Assembly (NCBI RefSeq): GCF_030373445.1
Contig: NZ_JAUCYU010000001.1
Coordinates: forward strand, 496,001-560,000
Direction of reading: 5' to 3'
DNA from: Roseovarius sp.
Lineage (GTDB): Bacteria; Pseudomonadota; Alphaproteobacteria; Rhodobacterales; Rhodobacteraceae
DNA length: 64,000 nt
Shown here piece after piece: positions 1 through 9,281 of this stretch. The translations under genes and the position numbers were made by a program. The notes under the pieces were generated by a model that was not told the origin of the DNA, searched no databases, and saw nothing but the letters and a program-made list of their open reading frames with translations. Numbering within the stretch: the stretch's first letter is position 1; every line of letters starts with the position of its first letter.

Positions 1-479
1 TCGGAATAGGACTCGCCCTCGTACCCGAAGAGCGGCCACACCGCCTTCTGGTTATAGAGACCGGTCACCAAACCGCCCCGCACCGTCTGGAAAAAGGCGC
101 TGTCCTCGATCCCGCGCAGGATATCGACCCGGTCACGCTCCCACCCGACCGACAGGTAATCGGCAAAGCCCTTGCCCTGCGCCGCGGCGTTCAGCCCGGC
201 GATCCCGGCCTCGATGGCCGGCGCGGCCTCCTCGCTGTCATAGGCCTTGACCGCGATGGCGTAGTATTCGTCGCCCACGTGGTCATGCGGATAGATATCG
301 CGCGCCATCTGGATCAGCGTCGCCATCGTCTCCGGCTTCAGGGCGGCGGTTTCCATCGCCCATGCCGCGTCGGCGCTGGCCACATAGCCCCCGCCCACCA
401 CGAAGCTCGCGCCCGCGGCCATGCTGCGCGACAGAAGCTCGCGCCGCGTCAATCCGCGTTGCTGGCTGTTGTCTTTCAT
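1..479 (-). CDS. Tat-exported gluconate 2-dehydrogenase subunit 3-like protein (3' end cut off)
   Basis: The start codon is at 479, behind a clear AGGAG ribosome site; the C-terminus runs off the left edge. The N-terminus carries a twin-arginine signal (TRRELLSRS, then an Ala/Gly/Val hydrophobic stretch), so the protein is exported folded to the periplasm. The visible part (IYPHDHVGDEYYA, then WPLFGYEGESYS near the cut end) resembles the small subunit (subunit 3 family) of membrane-bound flavoprotein dehydrogenases. These usually sit beside a GMC-type large subunit and a cytochrome; the partner gene should lie just outside the window. Family is fairly sure; substrate is unknown. Confidence 0.7.
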   Translation of the reverse strand, partial: MKDNSQQRGLTRRELLSRSMAAGASFVVGGGYVASADAAWAMETAALKPETMATLIQMARDIYPHDHVGDEYYAIAVKAYDSEEAAPAIEAGIAGLNAAAQGKGFADYLSVGWERDRVDILRGIEDSAFFQTVRGGLVTGLYNQKAVWPLFGYEGESYS

Positions 480-515
480 TGTCGTCTCCTCCCTACGTCG
501 ACGTCTTCTCTTGAA

Positions 516-911
516 TTACTTGAACCGCCCGCCTCTCTGCAGAACCTCGATCTCGTAGCCGTCCGGGTCGGCCACGAAGAAGAACTTCGCCACCACCTCG
601 CCATCCGGCGCGAACTCCACCATCTTCCGGGGGTTGAGACCTTCCGCCTCGAACCGGGCATGCTCGGCCGCGAGGTCCTCCACCAGCACGGCCAGATGCC
701 CGTATCCGTCGCCAAGGTCATAGGGCTCCGTCCGGCCCTTGTTGACCGTCAGCTCCACCTCGAACGGGCTTTCCCCGTTGCTCATGTAAACGAGGGTGAA
801 TTTCTCGAAATCCAGCCGATCCGCGACCTCGAGCCCGAAGGCCCGCCGGTAGAAATCAACCGAGCGTGCCTCGTCGAGCACCCGGATCATGCTGTGAATG
901 GCCTTCGCCAT
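516..911 (-). CDS. gloA: Lactoylglutathione lyase (glyoxalase I)
   Basis: 131 residues, the normal length of a single-domain glyoxalase I. It isomerises the methylglyoxal-glutathione hemithioacetal to S-lactoylglutathione in the cytoplasm. The vicinal-oxygen-chelate fold is visible: an N-terminal His strand (AKAIHSMIRVLD), the YRRAFGL helix, FEVELTVN, the YGHLAVLVEDL metal-binding His strand and the terminal DPDGYEIEVLQ strand with the metal Glu. It stands alone between the exported dehydrogenase subunit and the ribbon-helix-helix gene, on the same strand as both. Confidence 0.88.
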   Translation of the reverse strand: MAKAIHSMIRVLDEARSVDFYRRAFGLEVADRLDFEKFTLVYMSNGESPFEVELTVNKGRTEPYDLGDGYGHLAVLVEDLAAEHARFEAEGLNPRKMVEFAPDGEVVAKFFFVADPDGYEIEVLQRGGRFK

Positions 912-1002
912 GCCTGTCCTCCGAACTTGTGTCTTGTCCGGAACAGGGTATCAGGCCGCGATCGCGGCCGGGTAGTAAGGGGTTACTACACCGCCGCCGC
1001 GC

Positions 1003-1296
1003 TCATTCCGCGGCGATCCGCGCCCCCTCGGCCTTGGGCGGCATCTCGCGATAGACAAGGCAGGTACAGCGCAGCAGCGCGGTGAAATTCTTCGATTCCC
1101 CGTGCAGCTCCAGCACCTCGCCATGCAGCTTCGACACGAAGCCCGGCGTCGTCAGCCCCTCTCCCTCGGCGATCTCGTCGAGAATCGCCCAGAAGGAATG
1201 CTCCAGCCTGATGCTGGTGCTCTGGCCATTCAGCCGCATGCGGCGGGTTTCGAGCTGGTAACGTTCCGGGTCCTGCCCGGCGAATATCTGGCACAT
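1003..1296 (-). CDS. Ribbon-helix-helix domain protein
   Basis: 97 residues from the ATG at 1296, chosen because GGAGGAGT lies just upstream; a longer reading to 1488 has no ribosome site and low-complexity sequence. The middle (RMRLNGQSTSIRLEHSFWAILDEIAEGEGLTTPGFVSKLH) matches the alphaproteobacterial RHH_4 type: a short DNA-contacting strand (STSIRLE) followed by two helices. Probably a small dimeric DNA-binding protein. Target unknown. Its upstream region holds copy 1 of the four-iteron element. Confidence 0.65.
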   Translation of the reverse strand: MCQIFAGQDPERYQLETRRMRLNGQSTSIRLEHSFWAILDEIAEGEGLTTPGFVSKLHGEVLELHGESKNFTALLRCTCLVYREMPPKAEGARIAAE

Positions 1297-1711
1297 ATCG
1301 ACTCCTCCCTCTCGGCGCAGCGCGCGTAACGGGATCAGGATGCACAGCGCCGGGAACCGGGGCGGCAAACACGCCTCCCCTCCCGAAAGGATGGAAGGCA
1401 TTGCCGGAATTTGCAAATCAATTCGCACCGGCCCGGCCGGGCCGGCCTCCGGCGCGGTGATCCGGCCGTTGCAGGCCCTCCGATCCACCGCCCGGTGCCT
1501 TAACCCGGCCGCCGGCGCCGGTTTTCGGCAAAAAACACCGACGCGATACCGACGCGATACCGACGTGATACCGACACGGTGTTTTCCTTGAAATCAACGC
1601 GTTAACCCTGATTCGCCCCAGAACGCTGTCGACAGCGCCCCGCGCACCGCCCGACCTTGCCCTTCGGGGCCCATGGTTGTACTCACGAAGGCAACCAACC
1701 CGAGGGGCGAC
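1297..1711. other. 415-bp intergenic region with divergent starts
   Basis: Between the leftward ribbon-helix-helix gene and the rightward sulfurtransferase gene. It must hold promoters for both. The only structured sequence I see is copy 1 of the four-iteron element (about 1530-1617). The open frames crossing it have no ribosome site and no recognisable protein. Confidence 0.6.
1530..1617 (-). repeat. Four-iteron dispersed element, copy 1
   Basis: Read on the minus strand it starts GCGAATCAGGGTTAA, then after about 31 bp carries four GTCGGT iterons. On the plus strand the matching ACCGAC hexamers start at 1537, 1548, 1559 and 1570, exactly 11 bp apart. The iteron block is flanked here by an inverted AAAACACCG / CGGTGTTTT. 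The same architecture recurs at 20978-21060 and 60658-60745. Function unknown. Confidence 0.85.
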
Positions 1712-2566
1712 ATGGCACAGGACGATCCGAAAACCCTTGTTTCCACCGACTGGCTCGCGGCCCACATGAAGGACCCCGACCTGCGCATTCTCGACGGCAC
1801 GATGTTCCTGCCCGGCACCGGCCGCGACGCCCGCGCCGAGTATGCCGAAACCCACATTCCCGGCGCGCGTTTCTTCGATATCGACGAGATTTCCGACAAC
1901 CGCTCCGACCTGCCCCACATGGCCCCGCCCGTTGAAAAATTCATGTCCCGCCTGCGCGCCATGGGCGTCGGCGACGGGCACCAGGTGGTGGTCTACGACA
2001 CCCATGGCCTGTTCTCGGCGGCGCGCGTCTGGTGGCTGTTCCGGCTGATGGGACAGTCGGATATCGCGGTGCTCGACGGGGGCCTGCCCAAGTGGGTCGC
2101 CGAGGGCCGCGAGACCGAGGATATGGAGCCCATCATCCGCGACCGTCACATGACCGTCCGCCGCCAGGCCCACATGGTCAAGGACGTGACGCAGGTCTCC
2201 TCCGCCTCCAAGCTGGGCGATTACGAGATCCTCGATGCCCGCTCCCCCGGCCGCTTCCGGGGCGAGGAACCCGAGCCCCGCGAGGGCCTGCGCAGCGGCC
2301 ACGTACCCGGCTCGAAAAACGTGCATTATCGGGAGCTTATGAACGATGACGGCACGATGAAAGACGCCGACGGCCTGCGCGCCGTGCTGGAAAAAGCCGG
2401 CGTCGACCTGTCCCGCCCCGTCATCACCACCTGCGGCTCTGGCGTCACCGCCGCCATCATCAACCTCGCGCTGGAACGCATCGGCAAGACCGACCACGCG
2501 CTTTACGACGGGTCCTGGGCCGAATGGGGCGCCTTCGGCACCGTACCCGTCGCGACCGGAGACTGA
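1712..2566 (+). CDS. sseA: 3-mercaptopyruvate sulfurtransferase
   Basis: 284 residues from the ATG at 1712 (GAGGGGC ribosome site); an upstream ATG at 1673 adds a poor extension. Two rhodanese domains: the N-terminal one (STDWLAAHM, LDGTMFLPG, ARAEYAETHIPGARFFDID) is inactive as usual. The C-terminal one has the DARSPGRFRG strand and the catalytic loop TTCGSGVTAA. CGSGVT, rather than the CRKGVT of thiosulfate rhodaneses, indicates 3-mercaptopyruvate as sulfur donor. Only 4 bp separate it from the aminotransferase gene, so the two are an operon. That fits cysteine transamination to mercaptopyruvate followed by desulfuration. Confidence 0.88.
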   Translation: MAQDDPKTLVSTDWLAAHMKDPDLRILDGTMFLPGTGRDARAEYAETHIPGARFFDIDEISDNRSDLPHMAPPVEKFMSRLRAMGVGDGHQVVVYDTHGLFSAARVWWLFRLMGQSDIAVLDGGLPKWVAEGRETEDMEPIIRDRHMTVRRQAHMVKDVTQVSSASKLGDYEILDARSPGRFRGEEPEPREGLRSGHVPGSKNVHYRELMNDDGTMKDADGLRAVLEKAGVDLSRPVITTCGSGVTAAIINLALERIGKTDHALYDGSWAEWGAFGTVPVATGD

Positions 2567-2570
2567 CCAG

Positions 2571-3755
2571 ATGTTCGAAGCGCTGAAAGAACAGCCCGCC
2601 GACAAGATCCTCATGCTGATGCAGATGTATCGCGAGGACCCCCGCGAGCAGAAGATCGACCTCGGCGTCGGCGTCTACAAGAACGCCGAAGGCGTCACGC
2701 CCATCATGCGCGCCATCAAGGCCGCCGAGCAGAAATGGTGGGGCGAGGAGACGACCAAGGCCTATACCGGTCTCGCCGGCGACCCGGCCTTTTCCGACGC
2801 GATGATCGGCCTGGTCCTGGGCGATGCCGTGCCGCGCGAAAGCGTCGCTGCCGTGGCCACCCCGGGCGGCACCGGCGCCGTGCGCCAGGCCTTCGAGCTG
2901 GTGAAGATGGTCAACCCGAACGTGCGTGTCCACGTCTCCGACCCGACCTGGCCCAACCACCTGAGCATATTGAAACATCTCGGGATCGAGGCCGTCCCCT
3001 ACCGCTATTTCGACGAGGCCACCTGCGCCGTTGATTTCGCCGGCATGATGGAAGGCCTCGAGAAGGTCGAAGCGGGCGATGTCGTCCTCCTCCACGGCTG
3101 CTGCCACAACCCCACCGGCGCCAACCTGAACCTGACCGAGTTTAAGGCGGTGATCGAGCTGATGAACGCCAAGGGCGCCCTGCCGATGATCGACATCGCC
3201 TACCAGGGCTTCGGCGACGGTCTCGACGTCGACGCGCTGGCCACGCGCGAGGTCGCGTCGTCCTGCCCGGAAACCCTGATCGCCGCAAGCTGTTCGAAGA
3301 ATTTCGGCATCTACCGCGAGCGCACGGGACTGCTGATGGCGGTCTCTCAGGATGCCTCGAAGCAGAAAGCGGCTCAGGGCAACCTCGCCTATCTGAACCG
3401 CCAGAACTACTCCTTCCCGCCCGACCACGGCGCCCGGCTCGTGTCGATCGTTCTCAACGACGACGACCTGCGTGCCGACTGGAAAGCCGAGCTAGAAGAG
3501 GTGCGTGAAGGCATGCTGGGTCTGCGCGAACAGCTTGCCGGCGAGATGCAGCGCCTTACCGGGTCCGACCGATACGGCTTCATCGCCCAGCACCGCGGCA
3601 TGTTCTCGCGCCTCGGGCTGTCGCCCGAGATCGTCGAGACCCTGCGCAAGGATCACGGCATCTACATGGTGGGCGACTCGCGGATCAACATCGCCGGGCT
3701 GAACAAGACCACGGTGCCGATCCTGGCCAAGGCCATCGTCGAGGCGGGCGGCTGA
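2571..3755 (+). CDS. Aromatic/aspartate aminotransferase, class I
   Basis: 394 residues, standard for the class Ia (aspartate/tyrosine) aminotransferases. The fold markers are present: KIDLGVGVYKNAEG near the N-terminus, TPGGTGAVRQA, the DPTWPNH loop, HGCCHNPTGANL, DIAYQGFGDGLDVDA, and the PLP lysine in SCSKNFGIYRERTG. It transfers amino groups from aromatic amino acids or aspartate to 2-oxoglutarate. Substrate preference cannot be read from sequence. Coupling to the sulfurtransferase gene raises the possibility that it also transaminates cysteine. Confidence 0.88.
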   Translation: MFEALKEQPADKILMLMQMYREDPREQKIDLGVGVYKNAEGVTPIMRAIKAAEQKWWGEETTKAYTGLAGDPAFSDAMIGLVLGDAVPRESVAAVATPGGTGAVRQAFELVKMVNPNVRVHVSDPTWPNHLSILKHLGIEAVPYRYFDEATCAVDFAGMMEGLEKVEAGDVVLLHGCCHNPTGANLNLTEFKAVIELMNAKGALPMIDIAYQGFGDGLDVDALATREVASSCPETLIAASCSKNFGIYRERTGLLMAVSQDASKQKAAQGNLAYLNRQNYSFPPDHGARLVSIVLNDDDLRADWKAELEEVREGMLGLREQLAGEMQRLTGSDRYGFIAQHRGMFSRLGLSPEIVETLRKDHGIYMVGDSRINIAGLNKTTVPILAKAIVEAGG

Positions 3756-3768
3756 CGCCCGCCCCCCC

Positions 3769-4386
3769 TCAGGCGCGGTAGCGGGCGAGGAACATCTCGA
3801 CCGCGCCGTTGACCACGCGCTCGACATCCTGTTCGTTGAAGTCGTTGCACACCCCGCACAGGTTGCGCACGAAGAGATCCGCCTTGCACAGTTCGCCGAA
3901 CTGGTTGGCGGCAAGGTCCATGTCATCGATCTTGAGCACGCCGCGTTCGACATAGGGCGTCAGCACCTTCGTCATCCGCTCACGCACCAGCTTGGGCCCG
4001 GATTCATAGAACCGCCGCCCCAACTCGGGAAAGCGGAAGGATTCCGATACGCAGATGCGAAACACCTGCCGGCCGAAATCGGACAGGAAGAACCGGACGA
4101 TCCGGTTTGCGGCCTCGTGGAGCACCACCTCGATCGGTGCGCCCATGCCGATGACGTCGAGCGCCTCCTCGGCCTGGCGGTTGCACTCGATCCTTGCGAC
4201 TTCGGAGAACAGCAGACGCTTGTCGGGGAAATAGCTGTAAAGCGTGGCCTTCGAGACCCCGGCGGCACGGGCGATCTCGTCGACACTGGCGCCCTCGAAG
4301 CCGTCGCGCAGGAAGATTTCCCGCGCCCCGTCGAGCACCTGGTCGAATTTCCGGCCTTTCTTGATTTCTGCGGCCATCGCCGTCAT
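3769..4386 (-). CDS. TetR/AcrR family transcriptional regulator
   Basis: 205 residues. The N-terminal TetR DNA-binding domain is clear (ILDGAREIFLRDGFEGASVDEIARAAGVSKATLYSYFPDKRLLF, residues about 15-60), followed by an all-helical ligand/dimerisation domain. I chose the ATG at 4386, 6 bases after GGAGG; an ATG at 4392 overlaps that ribosome site. It converges on the aminotransferase gene. It lies downstream of a small exported-peptide gene on the same strand, whose promoter carries three palindromes of TetR-operator form (4672-4748), so it probably represses that transcript and itself. Confidence 0.88.
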   Translation of the reverse strand: MTAMAAEIKKGRKFDQVLDGAREIFLRDGFEGASVDEIARAAGVSKATLYSYFPDKRLLFSEVARIECNRQAEEALDVIGMGAPIEVVLHEAANRIVRFFLSDFGRQVFRICVSESFRFPELGRRFYESGPKLVRERMTKVLTPYVERGVLKIDDMDLAANQFGELCKADLFVRNLCGVCNDFNEQDVERVVNGAVEMFLARYRA

Positions 4387-4498
4387 GCGCATCCTCCGCG
4401 AAGTCGCCCGTCCACCCTAGCCGGGGGGTCACCGGTCCCGCAAGCAAATCCGCATGTGCCGCGAGGGCATCCGCCCCTCGCGGCACCGTGCGACCGGG

Positions 4499-4657
4499 CT
4501 ATCGGTTCAGCTCCGTCACCGTGCGGGTGGCAGGTTCGGGCGCGGGGGTTGGGTAGGTCAGTGTGGGGAACAGGCTGCCGACATCGACGCTTTGCGCCTG
4601 AACGGGCGCAGCGAGCGGCAGGAGGGACAATGCGAGGAGTGCGAGAGCGGGTTTCAT
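4499..4657 (-). CDS. Small exported peptide, 52 residues, unknown function
   Basis: Short ORF with an excellent AGGAG site 6 bases before the ATG at 4657. It encodes a signal peptide (MKPALALLALSLLPLAAPVQA, cleavage expected after the AxA-like VQA) and a mature part of only about 30 residues rich in Pro and Thr (LTYPTPAPEPATRTVTELNR). It stands directly downstream of three operator-like palindromes and upstream of the TetR gene. No family recognised. It may be a real small periplasmic peptide or the remaining start of a larger exported protein. Confidence 0.6.
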   Translation of the reverse strand: MKPALALLALSLLPLAAPVQAQSVDVGSLFPTLTYPTPAPEPATRTVTELNR

Positions 4658-4671
4658 GGGTTTCTCCTAAC

Positions 4672-4748
4672 TGAACTGTTTCGTTCACTTTCGGATATCT
4701 AAACAGAGCGGTTTAGATTTTCAAGCAATAACTGAACTATCTGGTTCA
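4672..4748 (-). promoter_or_regulatory. Three AAC-N6-GTT palindromes (probable TetR operators)
   Basis: Site 1 is TGAAC-N6-GTTCA (4672-4687), site 2 is CTAAAC-N6-GTTTAG (4699-4716) and site 3 is TGAAC-N6-GTTCA (4733-4748). All arms are perfect and share the core AAC-N6-GTT. Centres are 28 and 33 bp apart, close to three helical turns. The region is AT-rich and directly precedes the small exported peptide and the TetR gene. Assignment to that TetR protein is inferred from position and symmetry. Confidence 0.65.
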
Positions 4749-4828
4749 CTTTTCTTTGGTGAGCCATAAAATGTTGAATTGTAGTGATATATTAGGTTTT
4801 TGATGCCGAGCTCTGCGCCGTCGCCGGA

Positions 4829-5236
4829 TCAGTCGAGCAGGTCCAGCGTGCTGTGGCAGCGTTTCCCGTCGTAGAACGAGTCGAGGATACGCGCGAACAC
4901 CGCACCGCCCCCTGCCGCCTCGAAGAGGGTGGCGCAGGAGCGCAGTTTCAGCGCGTCGACCGGGCCCAGGATGGTCTCGGCCGCGATGTCGTCGTGGGTG
5001 AGCATGGCACGGGAAATCTCGACCAGCCGCGGCCCAAGGACGGGGTGGGCGAGATAGGCCTCCGCCTCGGCCCGGTCGGCGATGCCGTAGCGCAGCGCCG
5101 TGGCCGAGCGGCCCAGCCCCTTCAGTTGCGGAAAGACGAACCACATCCAGTGGCTGTCCTTCCGCCCCCGCCGGATTTCCTCCAGCGGTGCGGGCCAGAC
5201 CCGCTCTTGTGCTTCGGTGAACCGCTCAAGGCTCAT
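4829..5236 (-). CDS. DUF1810 family protein
   Basis: 135 residues, the usual length. Characteristic segments: LERFTEAQERVWPAPLEEIRRGRKDSHWMWFVFPQLKGLGRS at the N-terminus, HPVLGPRL in the middle, ILGPVDALKLRSCATLFEAA and the C-terminal FYDGKRCHSTLDLL. The family is soluble, cytoplasmic and conserved in proteobacteria; its biochemical role is not established. It lies upstream of the TetR-operator region and downstream of hutU, all on the same strand. Confidence 0.85.
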   Translation of the reverse strand: MSLERFTEAQERVWPAPLEEIRRGRKDSHWMWFVFPQLKGLGRSATALRYGIADRAEAEAYLAHPVLGPRLVEISRAMLTHDDIAAETILGPVDALKLRSCATLFEAAGGGAVFARILDSFYDGKRCHSTLDLLD

Positions 5237-5284
5237 GCCGCCTCCACAGGGTACGCTACGGCGTATCCTGCCCCGCGGCGGGGA

Positions 5285-6955
5285 TCACTTCAAGATGCCA
5301 GGCAACGTCAGCCCGTGCTCGCGCGCGCAGTCGATGGCGATGTCATATCCCGCATCGGCATGGCGCATCACGCCCGTCGCCGGGTCGTTCCACAACACGC
5401 GTTCGAGCCGCCGATCGGCATCCTCCGTGCCGTCACAGCAGATCACCATGCCGGAATGCTGCGAGAACCCCATGCCGACGCCGCCACCGTGATGCAGGCT
5501 GACCCAGGTCGCGCCGCTTGCGGTGTTGAGAAGGGCGTTGAGCAAAGGCCAGTCGCTGACCGCATCGGAGCCGTCCTTCATCGCCTCGGTTTCCCGGTTG
5601 GGCGACGCGACCGAGCCGCTGTCGAGGTGGTCGCGGCCGATCACCACGGGCGCCTTCAGCTCGCCATTGCGCACCATCTCGTTGAAGGCCAGCCCGGCCT
5701 TGTGCCGCTCTCCCAGCCCGATCCAGCAGATCCGCGCGGGCAGGCCCTGGAAGGCGATCCGCTCCTGCGCCATGTCGAGCCAGCGGTGCAGGTCGGCATG
5801 CTCGGGGAACAGATCCTTCATCTTGGCGTCGGTCTTGTAGATATCTTCCGGGTCGCCCGACAGGGCGCACCAGCGGAACGGCCCGATGCCCTTGCAGAAG
5901 AGCGGGCGGATATAGGCGGGCACGAAGCCGGGGAAGGCGAATGCATCTTCCAGCCCCTCCTCCAGCGCGACCTGACGGATGTTGTTGCCGTAGTCGAGCG
6001 TCGGTACGCCCATGTTCCAGAAATCGACCATCGCCTGCACATGCACCTTCATCGAGGCGCGGGCGGCCTTTTCCACCGCCTTGGGGTCGCTCTCCTGCCT
6101 GGCGCGCCATTCGCCCACGGTCCAGCCCTGCGGCAGGTAGCCATGCACCGGGTCATGCGCGCTGGTCTGGTCGGTGACGATATCAGGTTTCACGCCGCGC
6201 TTCACCAGCTCGGGGAATACATCCGCCGCGTTACCGATCAGCGCGACCGACTTGGCCTCGCCCGCCTTGGTCCAGCGGTCGATCATTTCGAGCGCCTCAT
6301 CCAGCGAATGGGTGATCTCGTCGACATAGCGGGTCCGCTTGCGGAACTCGGCGCGGGTCTCGTCGCATTCCACGGCGAGACAGCACGCCCCGGCGAAGAC
6401 CGCCGCCAGCGGCTGGGCCCCGCCCATGCCGCCAAGCCCGCCGGTCAGAATCCAGCGGCCCTTCAGGTCGCCGTCGTAATGCTGCCGGCCCGCCTCGGCG
6501 AAGGTCTCGTAGGTGCCCTGCACGATGCCCTGCGTGCCGATGTAGATCCACGACCCGGCCGTCATCTGGCCGTACATCATCAGGCCTTTCTTATCGAGCT
6601 CGCTGAAATGGTCCCAGTTGGCCCAATGCGGCACGAGGTTCGAGTTGGCAATCAGCACGCGCGGCGCATCCGAATGGGTCTTGAACACGCCCACCGGCTT
6701 ACCCGACTGCACCAGCAGCGTCTCGTCTTCCTCGAGGCCCTTGAGCGTGCCGACGATGCGATCGAAATCCTCCCACGTGCGGGCGGCGCGGCCGATGCCA
6801 CCATAGACCACCAGCTCATGCGGGTTCTCGGCCACGTCGGGGTGCAGGTTGTTCATCAGCATCCGCATCGGCGCCTCGGTCACCCAGCTCTTGGCGCTGA
6901 TCTCGGTGCCTGTGTCGGGATAGATGTCACGGGTGTTGTGGCGGGGATTGGTCAT
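5285..6955 (-). CDS. hutU: Urocanate hydratase
   Basis: 556 residues, full length for urocanase. It uses tightly bound NAD+ as an electrophile to hydrate urocanate to 4-imidazolone-5-propanoate, step 2 of histidine degradation. The N-terminal [16 protein letters not shown] and the glycine-rich nucleotide-binding stretch [18 protein letters not shown] are typical. It is the last gene of hutIHGU. Its ATG overlaps the hutG stop as ATGA, implying translational coupling. Confidence 0.96.
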   Translation of the reverse strand: MTNPRHNTRDIYPDTGTEISAKSWVTEAPMRMLMNNLHPDVAENPHELVVYGGIGRAARTWEDFDRIVGTLKGLEEDETLLVQSGKPVGVFKTHSDAPRVLIANSNLVPHWANWDHFSELDKKGLMMYGQMTAGSWIYIGTQGIVQGTYETFAEAGRQHYDGDLKGRWILTGGLGGMGGAQPLAAVFAGACCLAVECDETRAEFRKRTRYVDEITHSLDEALEMIDRWTKAGEAKSVALIGNAADVFPELVKRGVKPDIVTDQTSAHDPVHGYLPQGWTVGEWRARQESDPKAVEKAARASMKVHVQAMVDFWNMGVPTLDYGNNIRQVALEEGLEDAFAFPGFVPAYIRPLFCKGIGPFRWCALSGDPEDIYKTDAKMKDLFPEHADLHRWLDMAQERIAFQGLPARICWIGLGERHKAGLAFNEMVRNGELKAPVVIGRDHLDSGSVASPNRETEAMKDGSDAVSDWPLLNALLNTASGATWVSLHHGGGVGMGFSQHSGMVICCDGTEDADRRLERVLWNDPATGVMRHADAGYDIAIDCAREHGLTLPGILK

Positions 6956-7749
6956 GCAAGCTCTCCTTCGCGGGCAAGCCGGTCAATACGGGTTAGTATG
7001 GTTTTCAGGTGCGGGCGAATGCGCGCGGCCCGATCGGGGCGATAGGACCATGGCGGCGCCTCCTCCATGTAGGTGGATTGGGCCAGTTCCATCTGGATGG
7101 CGTGGCGGCCGGTGTCCGGCCGTCCATGGTGCCGGGTCGTCCATCCGCCCTTGAAACGGCCGTTGGTGACAGAGGTAAAGCCGTCGGCGGTTTCGCAATC
7201 CTCGGCCACCGCCTCGGCGATCTTGGCATCACAGGTGGTGCCGTTGTTGGTGCCGACGTTGAAATCCGGCAAGGTGCCCTCGAACAGGAACGGGATACGA
7301 GAGCGTATGGAATGGCAGTCGTAGAGCACCGCCACGCCGTGCGCCGCTTGCACGCGCTGCAATTCCGCTTCCAAAGCCGCATGATACGGCGCGTGGAAGG
7401 CGTGCTTGCGGGCGGCGATGTCGGCCTCGGTCGGCGGGGTGTCCCAGATGTCCTGCCCGTCGAAATCCGTGAGCGGGACGAGGCCCGTGGTGTTCTGCCC
7501 CGGGTAGAGCGAGGCGCCCGAGGGGTCGCGGTTGGCGTCGATCACGTAGCGGTGGAAGGTGGCACGCACCACGGTGGCACCGGCCAGCAGCCCGTCGTAG
7601 AGATCGTGAATATGCCAGTCGGTATCCGACAACCCGCGCCCGCGCTCGTTCAGGTTGCGCTTGATATCGGCGGGAACGTAGGTGCCGGTATGGGGCATGC
7701 CCAGAACGACGGGGCCGTCGCCCCGGATGACCTCGACAGGGTCCATCAT
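6952..7749 (-). CDS. hutG: N-formylglutamate deformylase
   Basis: 265 residues. It hydrolyses N-formyl-L-glutamate to formate and glutamate, the last step of the five-step hut route. The FGase family is visible in [32 protein letters not shown] and [17 protein letters not shown]. Two adjacent ATGs occur at the start; the one at 7749 gives an ATGA overlap with hutH and is preferred. A formimidoylglutamate iminohydrolase (hutF) is needed for this route and is not in the window. A second FGase-family gene lies at 47883-48623. Confidence 0.93.
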   Translation of the reverse strand: MMDPVEVIRGDGPVVLGMPHTGTYVPADIKRNLNERGRGLSDTDWHIHDLYDGLLAGATVVRATFHRYVIDANRDPSGASLYPGQNTTGLVPLTDFDGQDIWDTPPTEADIAARKHAFHAPYHAALEAELQRVQAAHGVAVLYDCHSIRSRIPFLFEGTLPDFNVGTNNGTTCDAKIAEAVAEDCETADGFTSVTNGRFKGGWTTRHHGRPDTGRHAIQMELAQSTYMEEAPPWSYRPDRAARIRPHLKTILTRIDRLAREGELA

Positions 7750-9281
7750 GCGTCTCCCATGTCCAGTGCCAGCCCCGAGGCGCTGACCAGCGCGCCGTCG
7801 CGGATCAACTGCGCCGCGGCGGTCAGGTCGGGCGCAAGGTAGCGGTCTTCCTTTAGCGCGGGCACGGCCTCGCGCAGGCGGGCCATGGCGCGTTGGAGGG
7901 GTTCGCTGGTCTTGAGCGGCGCCCGGAAGTCGATGCCTTGCGCGGCACAGATGGCCTCGACCCCGAGGATGTTGCTCAGGTTGGCGTTCATCCGCAACAG
8001 CCGCCGGGCCGCGTGGGCCGCCATGCTCACGTGATCCTCCTGGTTGGCGGAGGTCGGCGTACTGTCGGTCGTGCAGGGGTTGGCGAGGTGCTTGTTCTCG
8101 CTCATCAGCGCGGCGGTCGTCACCTCGGCGATCATAAGGCCGGAGTTCAACCCCGGTTCCGGCGTCAGGAATGGCGGCAGGTCGAAGCTGAGGGTCGGAT
8201 CCACCATCAGCGCCACGCGCCGCTGGGCGATGGCGCCCAGCTCGGCGATGGCCATGGCGATCTGGTCGGCGGCGAAGCCCACCGGCTCGGCATGGAAGTT
8301 GCCGCCGGAGACGATGCGCTCTTCTTCGACCAGCACCAGCGGGTTGTCGGTGACAGCATTGGCCTCGATCTCCAGCACCTCGCCCGCGCGGCGGAGCAGG
8401 TCGATCGCGGCGCCGCTCACCTGGGCCTGGCAGCGGATGCAATACGGGTCCTGCACGCGGCTGTCGCCCTCCCGGTGGCTTTCGCGGATCTCGCTGCCTT
8501 CCATGAGGTCGCGTTGGGCGCGGGCGACCATGATCTGGCCCTTGTGGCCGCGCAGCGTGTGGATGGCGTCGACCAGTGGGGCGGTGGAGCCCATGATGGC
8601 GTCGGTCGAGAGCGAGGCGGTGACGATGCAGCCTTCGGCATTGCGCCACGCCTGCCAGAGGCCGATCAGGGCGAGCGCCGTGGAGAATTGCGTGCCGTTG
8701 ATCAGCGCGAGCCCTTCCTTGGGGCCGAGAACGATGGCGGCGAGGCCGGCCCTGTTCAGCGCCTCGCCGCCGGGCAGTCGCTGACCGTCGAACGTCGCCT
8801 CGCCCTCGCCAAGCATCACGGCGGCCATGTGGGCCAGCGGCGCAAGGTCGCCCGACGCCCCGACGGACCCCTGATCGGGCACGACCGGGGTGACGCCTTT
8901 CGCCAGCATCCCCTCGATCAGTTCGATGGTCTGCCATTTCACGCCCGATGCCCCGCGCCCGAGCGACATCAGCTTGAGCACCATCATCAGCCGGGTCGCG
9001 GACTCGTCCAGCGCCTCGCCCACGCCGCAGCAATGGCTGAGGATCAGGTTGCGTTGCAGCGCCTCGGTCTGCTCGGACGGGATCTTGACGCTGGCCAGCT
9101 TGCCGAAGCCGGTGTTCACGCCGTAGACGGCCTCCTGCCCTTCGGCAGCGCGGCGCACGAGGTCGGCGGCCGCTTCGACCGCGGGTTTTGCCGAGCGGTC
9201 GAGCATGGCCGCCCGCCCCTCGCGCCAGATCGCCTCGAGCGTGGGCAGGGTAACCGTGCCGGGTGTCAGAACCTCGCTCAT
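7746..9281 (-). CDS. hutH: Histidine ammonia-lyase
   Basis: 511 residues. It removes ammonia from L-histidine to form urocanate. The self-forming MIO electrophile arises from the Ala-Ser-Gly triad at residues 142-144 ([14 protein letters not shown]). Also typical are [11 protein letters not shown] near the N-terminus and [13 protein letters not shown] overlaps with hutI upstream and hutG downstream make the four genes a tightly coupled operon. Order hutI-hutH-hutG-hutU. Confidence 0.96.
   Translation of the reverse strand: MSEVLTPGTVTLPTLEAIWREGRAAMLDRSAKPAVEAAADLVRRAAEGQEAVYGVNTGFGKLASVKIPSEQTEALQRNLILSHCCGVGEALDESATRLMMVLKLMSLGRGASGVKWQTIELIEGMLAKGVTPVVPDQGSVGASGDLAPLAHMAAVMLGEGEATFDGQRLPGGEALNRAGLAAIVLGPKEGLALINGTQFSTALALIGLWQAWRNAEGCIVTASLSTDAIMGSTAPLVDAIHTLRGHKGQIMVARAQRDLMEGSEIRESHREGDSRVQDPYCIRCQAQVSGAAIDLLRRAGEVLEIEANAVTDNPLVLVEEERIVSGGNFHAEPVGFAADQIAMAIAELGAIAQRRVALMVDPTLSFDLPPFLTPEPGLNSGLMIAEVTTAALMSENKHLANPCTTDSTPTSANQEDHVSMAAHAARRLLRMNANLSNILGVEAICAAQGIDFRAPLKTSEPLQRAMARLREAVPALKEDRYLAPDLTAAAQLIRDGALVSASGLALDMGDA

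Noticed and set aside
1535..1580. Possible CRISPR array in the tandem iterons
   Set aside because: The period is 11 bp with hexamer repeats and no unique spacers; CRISPR repeats and spacers are each about 25-40 bp. No cas genes are present.
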